Shown piece by piece: positions 43,901 to 55,019 of a stretch of DNA of 64,000 nt (position 1 is its first letter; each line of letters opens with the position of its first letter). The notes under the pieces were generated by a model, which saw nothing but the letters and a program-made list of their open reading frames with translations, was not told the origin of the DNA and did not search any database. The DNA is from Trichaptum fuscoviolaceum. Its lineage: Eukaryota; Basidiomycota; Agaricomycetes; Hymenochaetales; Trichaptaceae. The stretch is taken from NCBI GenBank assembly GCA_910574455.1, contig CAJSYZ010000005.1, forward strand, positions 62,001 to 126,000. Direction: 5' to 3'. A program made the position numbers and the translations under genes.

Positions 43901-45241
43901 TACTCAGGCAGGATGGACTCATATTCTATTACCTTCACTATTTCGCGCAGTTGGAAAGTCCGTCACACCATGGCAAACCCCGGACAATAAGCTCATCAGC
44001 TCATTGTGGGGGAAAGTGTTTGATTCTGTGGAACTCATTTACGAAACTCAGTTCGCCGATATCTGTTCTCTAGTTGAGTCATTTTTACTTATTCTCAAAT
44101 CACTTTACCAAATTGAGATGCAATCCTCGTATTTCAGGCGGCCCAGAGATGCTCTGATAGCTGGCGCAAGAAGCTGTTTGAGAAAGCTGAGCAATCAGTT
44201 GCTAGTTTTATCAGCGGCGAACAATCAAAGTCAATGCAAAACGAAGCAATTGTGAAGATGTTGCAGACGCTAGTTGACAAGAAGAAAGCCGAACCGTTTC
44301 TATGGGAAAGCTGGTATAGTATGGAGAGGGTAAGTAAAAGAGTATTTATTGTTGCATTTTGTGTCCATGCATTGACCCTAAATGTACAGAAGCAAGGACT
44401 GTTCTGCTCTGACCTTGTGGTCTCAGTGTTGTCCGTACACATTGTCTTGGCCATGGGTCGGCATAAAATACTGGACAGAAACACCATAGGAAAGCCTATC
44501 GGTGCCCTCGCCCTTGCGGCAACAGCGGTATCTACTTTTTTCAGCACTTATATTGTCCTTATTCGCTGATCTTCCCATGGATAGGTCAAGGTTGCCATTG
44601 ATAAACAGGTGGCTCGGTTGCAAAATATCAAAGAAGAACTTGGCGGCGCTGAGTGGTATTTCACTAGCGCTCTGTGGCAGCCTCATACGGACGACTATGT
44701 TAACTTGTTGTCAAATCCCTCTTTCTTCACTGAATCAAACTGGGAAAAGGTTCGATCCCGCCTCCTAGCTTACGATGCCAGTACAGATATCGATACGAGA
44801 AAGAACACCGAACTTGTTGGATCGGGTATCACTGGCAGGGACTTTTCCTTGTATTTTGACGTTGTAGATGCAGATTCGACCTGCGAGAAAGCGTATGACG
44901 AAGGCGCTGATAATTGGGAAGACGGAACCGACGGAACCGACGATAAGGGCGAAGAGCGTGAGGGGGCTGAGTATAGAGGCGAGGTGGAAGGTGATGCAGA
45001 GGACGAGCATGCTAATGCTGAGGGTGACGACAACCTGAGCGAGAGCGGGGACGAGGGTGTTGACAAGATTGAGGGCGAGGGCGAGGGCGAGGGCGAGGGC
45101 AAGGGCAAGGGCAAGGGCAAGGGCAAGGGCAAGGGCGAGGGCGAGGACGAGGACGAGGACGAGGATTTAGGTGGAGATGGTGATCATGAGGAGGACGACG
45201 CTTCAAAATGGGATTCGGCTACGGACTGCGTAGACTTCTAA
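40965..45241 (+). CDS. Multi-exon transposon-linked protein, basic N-terminus, acidic C-terminus
   Basis: Exon 1 starts MSTQRQTRAKNREKHPG and is a long Lys/Arg/Glu coiled coil ending GKRGRRKPKGESS before a GTAAGT donor. Many short exons follow, with GT..AG introns of 50-80 bp, for example 43175-43245 between DTDSQVNV and ANKTVKINKS. A structured-looking part (PPGTQAGWTHILLPSLFRAV GK, LWGKVFDSVELIYETQ, AEPFLWESWYSME, LFCSDLVVSVLSVH) is followed by VARLQNIKEELGGAEWYF and a very acidic tail with GEGEGKGK and EDED repeats, stop at 45239-45241. The central part resembles proteins often found near Plavaka transposases in mushroom genomes; that is my recollection of the pattern, not a search result. 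It is divergent from the transposase. The exact exon set is unresolved. Confidence 0.6.
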
Positions 45242-45850
45242 GGGCAAATCAATCACTGGTGAGCCTCTTCTTTTCGTTTCTGTCCGTGCGCTCAATATTA
45301 TATTACCATCGACTTGCAGAGCAGCCTTCGTTTCTACTGGTACGCCAAAGAACATGCAGAATTGAAGGCACGGCAGCGAAATGTGGCCTGCCACTGCCTG
45401 TCACGGCAGAGGTTCGGGATAATGTCGTGGCGGATCCCATGATAGCGACTGCTATGCTTAGTCTTGTGTAAATGACTGATGTACTTGAACGCTGAGGCAC
45501 TGATAGCTACATAATGTTGTCTTATATATTTCTGATGCAATGAAATACTTGGATCGTTCTTATGCACTTAGACTCTTGAGCACTGCAATTCGTCTTACAA
45601 CACTTGTCTACTGCTGTAATTAAAGGATGATACACTGGAGCACTGGGGTGCTGAATGCCTGAAACACTTAGAGCACTGATTCAGCCATCTTTCCTTATTT
45701 AAGCCAGCCCACACTTATTTCAGCCAACTTGTCCTGAATAATGGGAGGACATGCATGAATAAGTAAAGCTTGCCTTATTTAAGACTTCAGTCTCTCAGGA
45801 CATTTAAGTAACACTTAAGTCACTTTCAGCAGAAAGTAGTTTCCCTGATG
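41522..45850 (+). repeat. Left arm of large inverted duplication
   Basis: This segment is the reverse complement of 55020-64000 apart from one 4.68-kb insertion in the right arm. Paired coordinates sum to 100870 from 45850 to the GAGGGC repeat, to 100846 beyond it (24-bp length change), and to 105522 beyond the insertion. Only about five substitutions or single-base indels were noticed over 4.3 kb. Similarity stops abruptly after TTTCCCTGATG at 45850. The inner end of the left arm abuts the 5' region of an F-box pseudogene. The outer limit cannot be seen because the right arm leaves the window. Confidence 0.95.
45067..45170 (+). repeat. GAGGGC/AAGGGC/GAGGAC coding microsatellite
   Basis: Hexamer and trimer repeats encode alternating Gly-Glu, Gly-Lys and then Glu-Asp. 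The left arm has a block of six AAGGGC (Gly-Lys) units missing from the right arm, where the matching segment (55710-55790) has only GAGGGC units plus one GAGAGC. The net difference is 24 bp, and this is the most divergent point between the arms. Confidence 0.9.
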
Positions 45851-45949
45851 CAAACAAAACACAACACTGGCAAGGGTAAACACGACTGTTTCGCATGTGT
45901 TTCCATTAGATCCCTCGTCTCACAAGTACTTTAACTCTTCTTCAAAGTA

Positions 45950-47572
45950 ATGTCCCGTGGTAACCAGCAACCTCCGTACATTGGCTCTCAAACTTATAAC
46001 AAGGCAAATTCTGCTTATGTTTCCTTTCCATCGAAGGCCGATGCCATGATTGCAAGTCTTCAGCTGTTCCACGACGTCCCCTGCCACATCATGGATCTCA
46101 TCTTATCCACGATGTCTCATCCGGACTTTGACCCCAAACAGGTGAAGCTGTGCAGCTCGATAGATGTGATCGACGTTTTGGAGGAGAGCTGGATGAAGGA
46201 CAGGGTGGCAATCGTGCACAAAAGGCCTCTAGGTCGTGATGGTCATACAGAGCAGGCTGGCTTCCCCCTGTTCGTTTTGGAAGAGGTTCTGGAGATTATC
46301 CATTCCCGATGAATGGCAAAGATCAAGTCTACGTTTGAAGATCTACATTATATGCAGTTGGTGTATGAATATAACCGCTACAGTGAAGAGGAATGGTCTT
46401 TAAGGAAAATGTGCCTCGTTCATCGATCCTGGACAATCCCTTCTCAGAAAGCACTTGGTCGAATCCTCTTCATCAATGAACCCGCATATGGAAGCAGATT
46501 ACTCTATGCCCCGTCCACCGCATGGAAATCAATCTTCGGTCCTTGGACGACCGTCGTTGCTTTTCAAATGTACTGCCGCTTAGACGATCAGGGAGAATAC
46601 TATGAATATTACTTTCTGGATGATTTCGAGGAGGACTATCGCGAGTGGTTTGAGAACGTACACCGCATTCTTGTCAGTTTCACGAATCTCAAAAGTATCT
46701 GGATGCAAAGCTATGCCTCATTCTTCACCAAGTGGGCTAATCACACGATAGGGAAAATGGTTCTACGAAACACGCATTTAAGGGATATTACCCTACACGC
46801 GCCGGATTACGCAGCCCCATTTATTCTCGATTCTCTGGCAGAAACCTCCGGGAATTTAAAGCATCTCAAGACTCTGGATTTAGAAGGCGCGAGGTTCTCT
46901 AACGCAACCCAAGGAAAGCCGTTACGAGGAACGGATTTCATGAGCTTGACCAGCTTGATCATAAAATGTGTATTTTCTTCACACGAAACCGAGTTGGAAA
47001 CACTGCGTAGACTATCTACGCTCTCGAAACCGTACCTGGAATCATTGCATATCGTCTGTAGCCACCTTCGAGACCCTGACTTCGAAGAAACTACAACGCG
47101 ATTGTTTCCTCCCGCTCAATGCGCCACTGCCTTCGGACGGCTCCACTCACTACGAATCGAAGGCGGTCATGACACAAAGCAATGGTTGGAATGGATTGGC
47201 CCAAACTGCTCTTCGCTCAAAGTCTTCACTCTCGATACAAAGGTGCTCCTGAGCCCTATTATTCTACCCCTCATACCCACGACTATTTGGAGCTTCATTT
47301 TACGGGTCTCGAATGTAGTATGGTGAAAGGTCGAAGAACTTTATGCTTTGATGAAGTGTATCCTGGAGATATTTTCCTCCGGTTACTTTTCCGAACTGAA
47401 ATCATTTTCATTAACTACTCCGGGGCGATACTCTGAATACACCGTGGACATTGAGCGTGACGAAGCACGCAAACAGGAGGTAGAGAAGCTGCGTAACCAA
47501 ATTCATGAACTCGAGCAATCGATGAAATGTCTTTGTCAAATTGCTGGGATAGATTGCTCCCTCGATATATAA
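45950..47572 (+). pseudogene. F-box-like protein with two in-frame stops
   Basis: The frame from MSRGNQQPPYIG (45950) to SLDI (47572) is collinear with the intact gene at 51549 over 540 codons with no frameshift, but contains TGA at 46310-46312 (where the paralogue has DR before MAKIK) and TGA at 47324-47326 (paralogue VRWSEVEE, here VVW-stop-KVEE). Family blocks are otherwise well kept: DVPCHIMDLILSTMSHPDFD, FPLFVLEEVLEIIHS, LVHRSWTIPSQKALGRILF, FGPWTTVVAFQMYC, WFENVHRILVSFTNLKS. It is a recent pseudogene, or needs stop readthrough. It lies 100 bp after the left arm of the inverted repeat. Confidence 0.85.
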
Positions 47573-49559
47573 GGCCAGATTTCATGTATGTTTGTAATAT
47601 CACTTGGTTTTGGTTAAGATACACCTTGAATTCCGACACTGATTCCCATGGGAGTGATGCGCTCCTGTAGGATGCGAGGCTGTGGGACTAGTGGTATGGT
47701 ACATAGTTGCTCGGAGGTCGGTCCGAATGAAGTTGATTCCACCAAATTCGCAATGTTTTATCACAGACTAAGAATTACGGAGATACGTGGAAACTATGAA
47801 GGTGTGTAGGTTAATGGAGTTAATGAGCAAATCATTATTCGTGCTTCCTTTTCACCAGTCTCGCAGGGGGATTGACCAATTGGACATGGTATATTGTCCG
47901 TGAGAGGTGAATTCCTTCCAGCGTGGCACGCCTGAGAGACCAAAATGCGCATCATATACACGTAAATGCGTTGAAGCATGAGATACGGTAAATACTTTGA
48001 TAAGAGAAATCACTCACAGGACCGAACACACCGAGCTAACTAGCCCTAACGTGGATTCTGACATTCTTGACAACATCCTTGGATGCTGAGTGATGCTATT
48101 CATCACGAGATTGTTCATGATCTTTCAAAACATCGTTAGAGTCATTCAGTATACTAGTAAATTGGGGAAGACAGACGAGTGATTGCACGGATAGGATAAT
48201 GAGCAGCAGTGCGAAGACCTCGGCACCGGGGTACGAAAAGTCCATTAGTTTGCCTGGAAGCTACAGACTCCGTACCACCCCGGGCCACACTTCTAATGCC
48301 AAATAGTTCCTAACCCGGCATATTAGTGCCAGTATCAAGCCCACGGACGGATGCTTCTAGCCCACAACGTTAATTGGCGTCTTGATAAATGGAAAAGTTA
48401 ATGCAAAGGTTGAACAGTTCAGCCAATTGAGAGTGTTGCCATTTTCTCCAAACTAAAGCATTTGTCTTCTAATCGGAGATAAGCAAAATGTCCTATAGCA
48501 TGATGGAATTAAAGGAGAAAGCAGGTGGAATCAAGACTCAGACGACGATTACGTGCTCCCGAAATATATGTATTGGATTTTTGAGACGAATGAGAGGCTA
48601 ATGCCAGGTGAGTCTCGCAAACAGGATAGATAGGCCACCGGAGCGAGTTCCGCGAAGCACCTCTCTTAATCATGTTCACTCGAGACTCCGCCCACGAAGT
48701 AGCGCTGGAGGCACAGATGAGCTATCAGCAGCATAAGGACAGGAACAGGAGCTCACCTATGTGAAAACGAGAGAAGGTGGCTAAACACTCAATATGGACT
48801 GAAGCGGAGCCCGTTTGATGTGCGCAAGTTTCAATGCCGTGTAGCGCTGGAAGGGTGAGATCTGAGTGAGATCTAGAAGGACGAATAGGAGATAGCCTAA
48901 GGGGATATTGGAGTCAATGGAAATGTCTCGTTTTGATGGACTGCTAGGTATGGGTAGATCCTCAAGTCGTCCAGTAAGCTAGAGACGAGGTAACTTGACG
49001 GCCTGATTAATTACAATGAGTTATCGTAAACAGGGCTGACACACAGACGCTGGCGGACTCGGGTGCGAGGGCGCAAGATATGCAGATACGTACCTAGCCT
49101 AGGCGAGGCGAACAATGTCCCAAGTATGGTGTTCGGCGCCGAGGAGTTGTCGGAAGCTTCGCGTTGAAAGATCTATGTAGACGCAATCCAGCGCGAAAGG
49201 CAACAAGGCACTCTTCGTACAAGCACCCAAAGCGGGCGGACATTCATCTCCGATGAGCGGCGCGCCAAGGCTAACGCAGACTTGACAGCGGGCGCGCAAG
49301 GGAAGGATAGAGTATAAAAGGCGAGGGAGATAAGCCCAGTGGCTGACCTCGGTAAGGTCAATAGCTTGTACGTGGGTAACAAGTAATCGTCCGCGGCCTC
49401 TATGTGGTAGCACAAATAGTTCGAAATGATTCAGCGAGGATGCGTCAGCCTGAGCATTCATCTGCGAGCTGCTTATTGTTACTGCCTGAGGCGTGCAAGT
49501 CGAAACTCATCAAAGGAGTGGAGGCAAGTCTAGCTTACTAGTTTGGTGGAAACTTCAAC
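47573..49559. other. Intergenic, no gene recognised
   Basis: No motif-bearing ORF. A TATAAAAG box-like string is at 49312-49319 on the plus strand with nothing recognisable downstream. A 120-codon minus-strand frame (49099-49461) has no family features. Probably old transposon debris next to repeat B. Confidence 0.4.
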
Positions 49560-50000
49560 GGAACGACGGGATCTGAGTGAGAGAAAGCGAAGATGTAAGA
49601 GGGTGTCGACAAGATTGACGAAAGCTTGAGATAGGTAGTCAATCGAAGTATTATTACAGGACTTACTGATGGCAGCGCTCGGGTATCGGCCAAAGAGAAA
49701 CGTGCGTTCACAAAATGATGAGATGATTAGTCGTCAGAATGCCTGATTTGTAGATTAGACGAGAGACCAGAAGTTTAAGCGACGATTGCCTCTACTTGGC
49801 GTCCTGTCTTGATGTTCCGGAAGCAAAGAGGAAGAGGAAGAGGCTTTGCCGAACGCTCGCGTCTCGTAGCGTGGGAACCCGAACTTCAACACAACATCAT
49901 TAGCTTGACGTCATGCTCAACCTGAGGCCGCAAGAACGACAAGTGTTGTCCACCTGGAACGATTATTGATGTATTCGTGACGAAAGAATATACGGATGCT
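49560..50000. repeat. Dispersed repeat B, copy 2 (inverted)
   Basis: The reverse complement aligns with 9830-10330 through several blocks, including GATGTTCCGGAAGCAAAGAG in this strand and GGTATCGGCCAAAGAGAAAC. About one base in four differs, with small gaps. No coding potential or terminal repeats were recognised. Confidence 0.55.
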
Positions 50001-51548
50001 CTCATACCTTACATATCAATCGACAGCACCCACAGAAAGGTACAGCGATGTCGGAGGCCTTCCGGAAACTTCTCACTTCTCGAGCTTAACACATCGTATC
50101 GTCCCTTCGAGTTGATGAGTCGTGCCGGACGGTGAGGCTGACCGAAGAGCGGGGGTTCGAGACCATGAACCTTTGTTTGTACCCTGAAACTGATTTTGAA
50201 TCTGTTACTAAAATGCTGGATGGCTTGCTCGCGCTCGAGAGTCAAAATTGAAGAACAACTCTTCGACACTCGATCCGGCAAAGTACGGAATCGTCAGAGT
50301 GTTAGCTGCACAGAAGTAATCCACTGACATAGGTGCAGTTAGTTGCATGACTTTATGGCTCAGAATTACGGCATACGACCGTACGTACCGTATACATTTG
50401 AGTCTTCTACTCAACTATCAAACGTGTGCGTACGCCATATTCTGCTGAAAAAACTAGTAGATCCCGCACATTAGTAGTGCAATCTCTTCTAAAAACATGG
50501 TTATTAGTACTTCCCGGGCCGATTAGGTGAAAGAGTTTTATTCTTTGCTCTATGCCTGTATCACGAACTAAACTGGAGGCCGAGTCAGCGAGTTTTAAAC
50601 TTGGGCACGCGCAGAGAGTCTGGTTCTCTGTGGAGCATGCGATTCCAGACTGCAGTGACAGGGGCTGAGGCTTACTCGCATAGCAATAGCCTAAGGCAAT
50701 GTGTAGGCCTAGCTATATCGCAGTCCCGCCCTGCTGTCATCCCACGTCCTCGTCTCTCCATTCCATCCATGCTCATGACCGTGTCAGATCTGTCGTCCAT
50801 TAGCCTTATGCCAACCTGTATCTATATGTGTGTATATCGACGGGTGTGCGCAATCTTGTAGTGTGCGCATCGGAGTCGATGATGGCCGCCGCCGTCGCTG
50901 GGCCGCGAGCCTGATGAAGGGAAACTGCAGCCTGAACCAGACGCTTTCAGGCTACCCCGTCTACAGCGCTCATATCGAAACAGAATACGCCACTGTGTCA
51001 TAATTACATAGCTTGAACCTAGCTAATGCTTCGAATATTTGAGGTCCGGTAGGACGCACCGCAATAGTGGAAGACGACATACTTAAGTCTTGCGGAACAT
51101 TTAACATTTAGACGAGATAAAACTTATGATATTGGATAGATGTCTTTCTCCCTTCTGTCCGGGCCAACCTTTTATGAGTACGAGCGAAGAGAAAAGAAGA
51201 AGGAAGAAAGAAAGATTAAATAATTTCAAATTTTCTGGTTGTTTCAATTTAGAGCGTGGGAACCCGGCCCCACGTATTCAAGCAACTTGAACGTCTCTCG
51301 TTCAATACATTGTAAAATGTGACTGCTGTCCTTACCTATATTCTGCCGAATTTCATTTGGTCCACAAAGCTGTACTATCAGAACTTGAAAGCGCCGACGC
51401 CGAAACTCAACTGCCAGTGAATGATTGCGAAACCAAACAAAGCACAACAATAACTTGAAGGCTTCATCACGAGCGTCTCACATTGCAAAGCCAAATAACT
51501 TTCATCTCATCTCGCAAATACCACATTCAAAGCTACTCTTCTGCGAAA
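50001..51548. other. Intergenic and F-box upstream region
   Basis: No gene seen. The 3' end carries AAACAAAGCACAACA (about 51434), also found before the F-box genes at 45950 and 7068, so it may be a shared promoter or 5' UTR element. Open frames here have no motifs. Confidence 0.45.
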
Positions 51549-53144
51549 ATGTCCTTGGGCATCCAACAACCGTTCGTCGACTCACGAGTATTCAACAAGG
51601 CAAATGCGGCTTATGTTTTGTTCCCATCACAGACCGACGCCATGATTGCAAGCCTTCAGCTGTTTCACGACGTCCCGTGCCGCGTAATGGACCTCATCTT
51701 CTCCGTGATAACTCATCCAGAGTTTGTCGCTTCACATGCTACACTGCGCAGCTCAATGGACGTGATTGATATTGTGGAGGAGAGTCGAATGAAGGATAGG
51801 ATGGCCATCGTGCACAAAAGGTCTCTGGGTCATGACGGTCATACGGGTCAGACAGGCTTCCCTCAATTCATTCTTGACGAGGTCCTGGACATTCTCCATG
51901 CCGATCGGATGGCGAAAATCAAGTACACGTTCAAAGATATGTACTTTAAGGAGTTGGTGTATGATTCAAGCAACATTGAAGAGGACCGGATCTTAAAGCA
52001 AATGAGCCTTGTCCACCGATCCTGGACGTTTCCTTCTCAGAAAGCACTTGGCCGGATTCTGTTTATCAATAGACCGGCAGAAGAGATGTCCAGAGTAATC
52101 TCTCCACCACGTAAATCGATCTTCGGGCCTTGGTCAACCATTGTCGCTTTCCATATGTACTGCTGCCTAGACGACCGGGCAGAATATGATGAATATCACT
52201 TCCTGGACAATTTCCGAGAGGAGTACCGCCAGTGGTTCGAAAACGTGCACCGCATTCTTGTCAGTTTCACGAATCTCAGACGCGTATGGATGCAAAGCTA
52301 CGGCTCAGTCTTTACCGAGTGGGCTAATTTCACGATAAGGGAGTTGGTTCGCCGGAACACATATTTGAAGGACATTACGCTACATGCGGAAAGCGATGTA
52401 AAACCATTTATTCTCGATCCTCTGGCAGAGGCCTCCGAACAATTAAAACATCTAAAGACATTGGATATAGATGGGGCAAGATTCTCTGATGATAACCAAG
52501 GAAAGCTGATGGAAGGAACAGATTTCGTTAATGTGACCAGCCTGGTCATTAAACGTGTCTTTTCGTCAATCACATCAGATTTGCAAACACTGCGAATAAT
52601 ATCCACCCTTTCCAAACCTTTCCTGGAATCATTACACATTATAGATGACAGCAACCCAGAGTCCCCAGACTCTGACTTCGAAGAGATTGCATCACAATTC
52701 TTTCCGCCCGCCCAGTGTGCCCTTTCCTTTTATCAGCTCCGCTCACTGCGCATAGAAGGCAGTTGCAGAGCTGATCATTGGCTGGAATGGATCGGTCCGT
52801 ACTGCTCTAGCCTCAAAGAAATCACTCTCGATGCGGATATCAACTATGTCAACAACGCTATATCCCTAATACCCGTGACTATTCGGAGCCTTAACGTTCG
52901 AATCACGCATGTGAGATGGTCGGAGGTCGAGGAAGTTACCGCGTGGACGAATTACATCCTGAGCATATTTTCCGCTGGTCACTTTTCTGAACTGAAGTCA
53001 TTTTCATTATGTGTTCTGTGGTTTAAATTTGACGAAGGAGGAAAGCTGAAGGTACAGAATCTACCAAACCAGATCCGAGAATTTGAGGAATCGATGAAGT
53101 ATCTTTGTCAAAATGCTGGGGTAGAGTATTTCCTTGATCTATAG
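51549..53144 (+). CDS. F-box-like / leucine-rich protein, intact
   Basis: 531 codons, start MSLGIQQPFV at 51549 (the frame is open 22 codons upstream, but all paralogues align from here). Residues 36-58 (SLQLFHDVPCRIMDLIFSVI THP) and the F-box-like block at about 103-172 (FPQFILDEVLDILHADR, then QMSLVHRSWTFPSQKALGRI L) precede FGPWSTIVAFHMYC, WFENVHRILVSFTNLRRVWM and a C-terminal half of irregular LRR-like units. Agaricomycete genomes hold large sets of such genes, thought to be SCF ligase adaptors with varied targets. No intron is needed and no damage is visible. The gene sits in the spacer of the inverted duplication, the same strand as its pseudogene neighbour. Confidence 0.85.
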   Translation: MSLGIQQPFVDSRVFNKANAAYVLFPSQTDAMIASLQLFHDVPCRVMDLIFSVITHPEFVASHATLRSSMDVIDIVEESRMKDRMAIVHKRSLGHDGHTGQTGFPQFILDEVLDILHADRMAKIKYTFKDMYFKELVYDSSNIEEDRILKQMSLVHRSWTFPSQKALGRILFINRPAEEMSRVISPPRKSIFGPWSTIVAFHMYCCLDDRAEYDEYHFLDNFREEYRQWFENVHRILVSFTNLRRVWMQSYGSVFTEWANFTIRELVRRNTYLKDITLHAESDVKPFILDPLAEASEQLKHLKTLDIDGARFSDDNQGKLMEGTDFVNVTSLVIKRVFSSITSDLQTLRIISTLSKPFLESLHIIDDSNPESPDSDFEEIASQFFPPAQCALSFYQLRSLRIEGSCRADHWLEWIGPYCSSLKEITLDADINYVNNAISLIPVTIRSLNVRITHVRWSEVEEVTAWTNYILSIFSAGHFSELKSFSLCVLWFKFDEGGKLKVQNLPNQIREFEESMKYLCQNAGVEYFLDL

Positions 53145-53929
53145 GTTCAAAGTTTACATATGTACCTACATTCAATTCCGATTTTGTCAAACACCGATCC
53201 GCGACAGTTTGTACATGTGGACTAAATTATACTCCGATACTCATTCACTTCTTTTTCTAATCTACTGAAGGCATAAATGCTCCATGGCCCGGAAAATGAA
53301 CTCAATAGCAATATTTATCTTACTATCTCAGTAAATAAATGAAAATGACAGAGACATACTGGTAGACAGCAGGTGCTCTCCCATCGGGTGACGGACTCAT
53401 TTCTATTGGAACCGGTTCTATGACATATTAAGCTAATGACGGACTCGGGTAGTCGTGATGGTAGAGCCTTTACAGCTGCACATCTATATGACGGACACAG
53501 ATGCAAGAGAGATCTGGGAGGGAGAGTCAGGTGAGGACGGGTCGGACTCGGTATTGATTGTAGTTCTATGTAAATAAAATCCCGGGCCTAGGGTTAATGC
53601 TCATGGACCAGATATCCGTGAAAATCGATCCCGCACAACCACGCAAGTATCACATTCAAGATTGCATTTTATGACTATACTATCCTGCGCAGATTTAAAT
53701 AAGAGAAGTTAAATAAGATGCAGATATTGTTGAGGATACTAGTTTGTTGTGCAATTTGTGCGACTCACATAGATTAGGAAAGCTGACATGCTCTATTTGT
53801 ATATATTCGGAGTAGATTATATCTCGTAACAGAGTCTTTCTTGCCTCCTACGTTCATGAGGTATTAGGCCCCGATTCTTTATAGATAGTATGGTCGACGG
53901 ACTTGGGGTACACGACGGTGACAGAGTTT
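53145..53929. other. Intergenic, nothing recognised
   Basis: 3' flank of the intact F-box gene. It is AT-rich towards 53.6-53.9 kb, with no open frame of note. Confidence 0.5.
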
Positions 53930-55019
53930 CTACTAGTAGTAATCATTCAGGACCCAAACACTGGCACTGGCAGCCTGAGCCTGAGCCTGAGTGGCCCCAG
54001 TATCAGTGACTCACTCCAAGTTCAAGCGGCCTGACGAAAAGGCCGCCTACAAGTGCCGCCGCTGCCGCATGCAGCCGCCTACAAGTATCGCCGCTGCCGC
54101 ATGCAAGACTGCAGACACTGAACCAATGATAAATAAGATAAAATATTGTAGAAATTAATGAAGTCATTGCATGTGCCACAGCTGTCAAAACTGCCGCATG
54201 CAGTGCCGCCTACCTGTCAAAACTGCCGCCTACTATCATATGACTACCTTTGCAAATTTTTGCAGATTTCTGCTCTCATATTTTAACCACTCTCTCTTAC
54301 CTCTTCATTTTTTAACATTCTATACTATAGCATCTGAACTATCGAATAGTAATTTTTTTGTATTTATTAAAAAATGTGCTGAAATATCAGACCTTGGGCA
54401 AAATGGCAAGTCAAAAATGATCCTACTTGCAAAATGTAAGTCACAAAAGTCACACACTGCCGTGAAACTCCGAAAGGACAACAAATGAGGAAATTTTCAG
54501 ACTCCGACGAGATGTAACGCAAAAAGGTCACCGAAAGAGCTTCAGACAGCATACATGTTGCCTCCAGCATTACACAGACTACAGAAGTCTCTCGGATGGC
54601 TATAAGTAGGACAGTAACATAAATTTAACAGCAATTCCGCCTTTATTTTTTGAGTAACTTGCCCTTGAAAATTCAAAATGAAGATACAAACATTTGCAGA
54701 AAGCAGATTAGAGTAGTTATTGCCCTTTTGCATTGTTTTGAACATTGTTATTGCAAATTAAAATATATAGCATGGTTATATGCATATGAAACTATATACA
54801 CAAATATTTTGAAGGCTATAGATGCTGTTGTAAATTGTTGAGGCTCAATTTACAACTGGGTGTCAATTTGCAAAGGTAGTCACACGATACTAGTACCTGT
54901 CAAAAATGCCGCATGCAAACCCTGACACAGCCACTGAAGTGCCGCATACACTGCCGCATACGGGCTTGAAGACTGCGGTCAAGCCGCATGCAGAGCTGCA
55001 CTGGGGTCCATCAGAGATA
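53930..55019. repeat. Transposon end: word-rich subterminal region
   Basis: It begins near CACTGGCACTGGCAGCCTGA followed by CCTGAG repeats, then ACGAAAAGGCCGCCTACAAG matching 20858. Five GCCGCATGC words (54064, 54096, 54193, 54908, 54983) and many GCCGCCTAC words follow, and it ends at TACATCAGGGAAACT where the right arm of the inverted repeat begins. It probably is the outer end of the right-arm element that is missing from the left arm. A 652-bp MITE-like insert interrupts it. Confidence 0.55.
54236..54887. mobile_element. MITE-like insert with imperfect 20+ bp terminal inverted repeats
   Basis: The left end TCATATGACTACCTTTGCAA and the right end (reverse complement TCGTGTGACTACCTTTGCAA) form an inverted pair with two mismatches in 20; the match continues over AAT. 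Both sides carry TA (54234-54235 and 54888-54889), as expected of a Tc1/mariner-type duplication. The interior is AT-rich and non-coding. It splits a run of CTGTCAAAA(C/A)TGCCGC words, consistent with insertion into the subterminal array. Confidence 0.6.

Noticed and set aside
45851..45949. Possible continuation of the inverted-repeat arm into the F-box upstream region
   Set aside because: Sequence after 45850 matches the upstream word of other F-box genes and not the right-arm flank, so the arm ends at 45850.
49099..49461. 120-codon minus-strand frame and a TATAAAAG box at 49312
   Set aside because: The box is on the opposite strand to the frame, nothing recognisable follows it, and the peptide has no family features.
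50150..50180. GGGGGTTCGAGACC string resembling a tRNA T-arm
   Set aside because: No matching acceptor stem, D-arm or anticodon arm can be placed around it.
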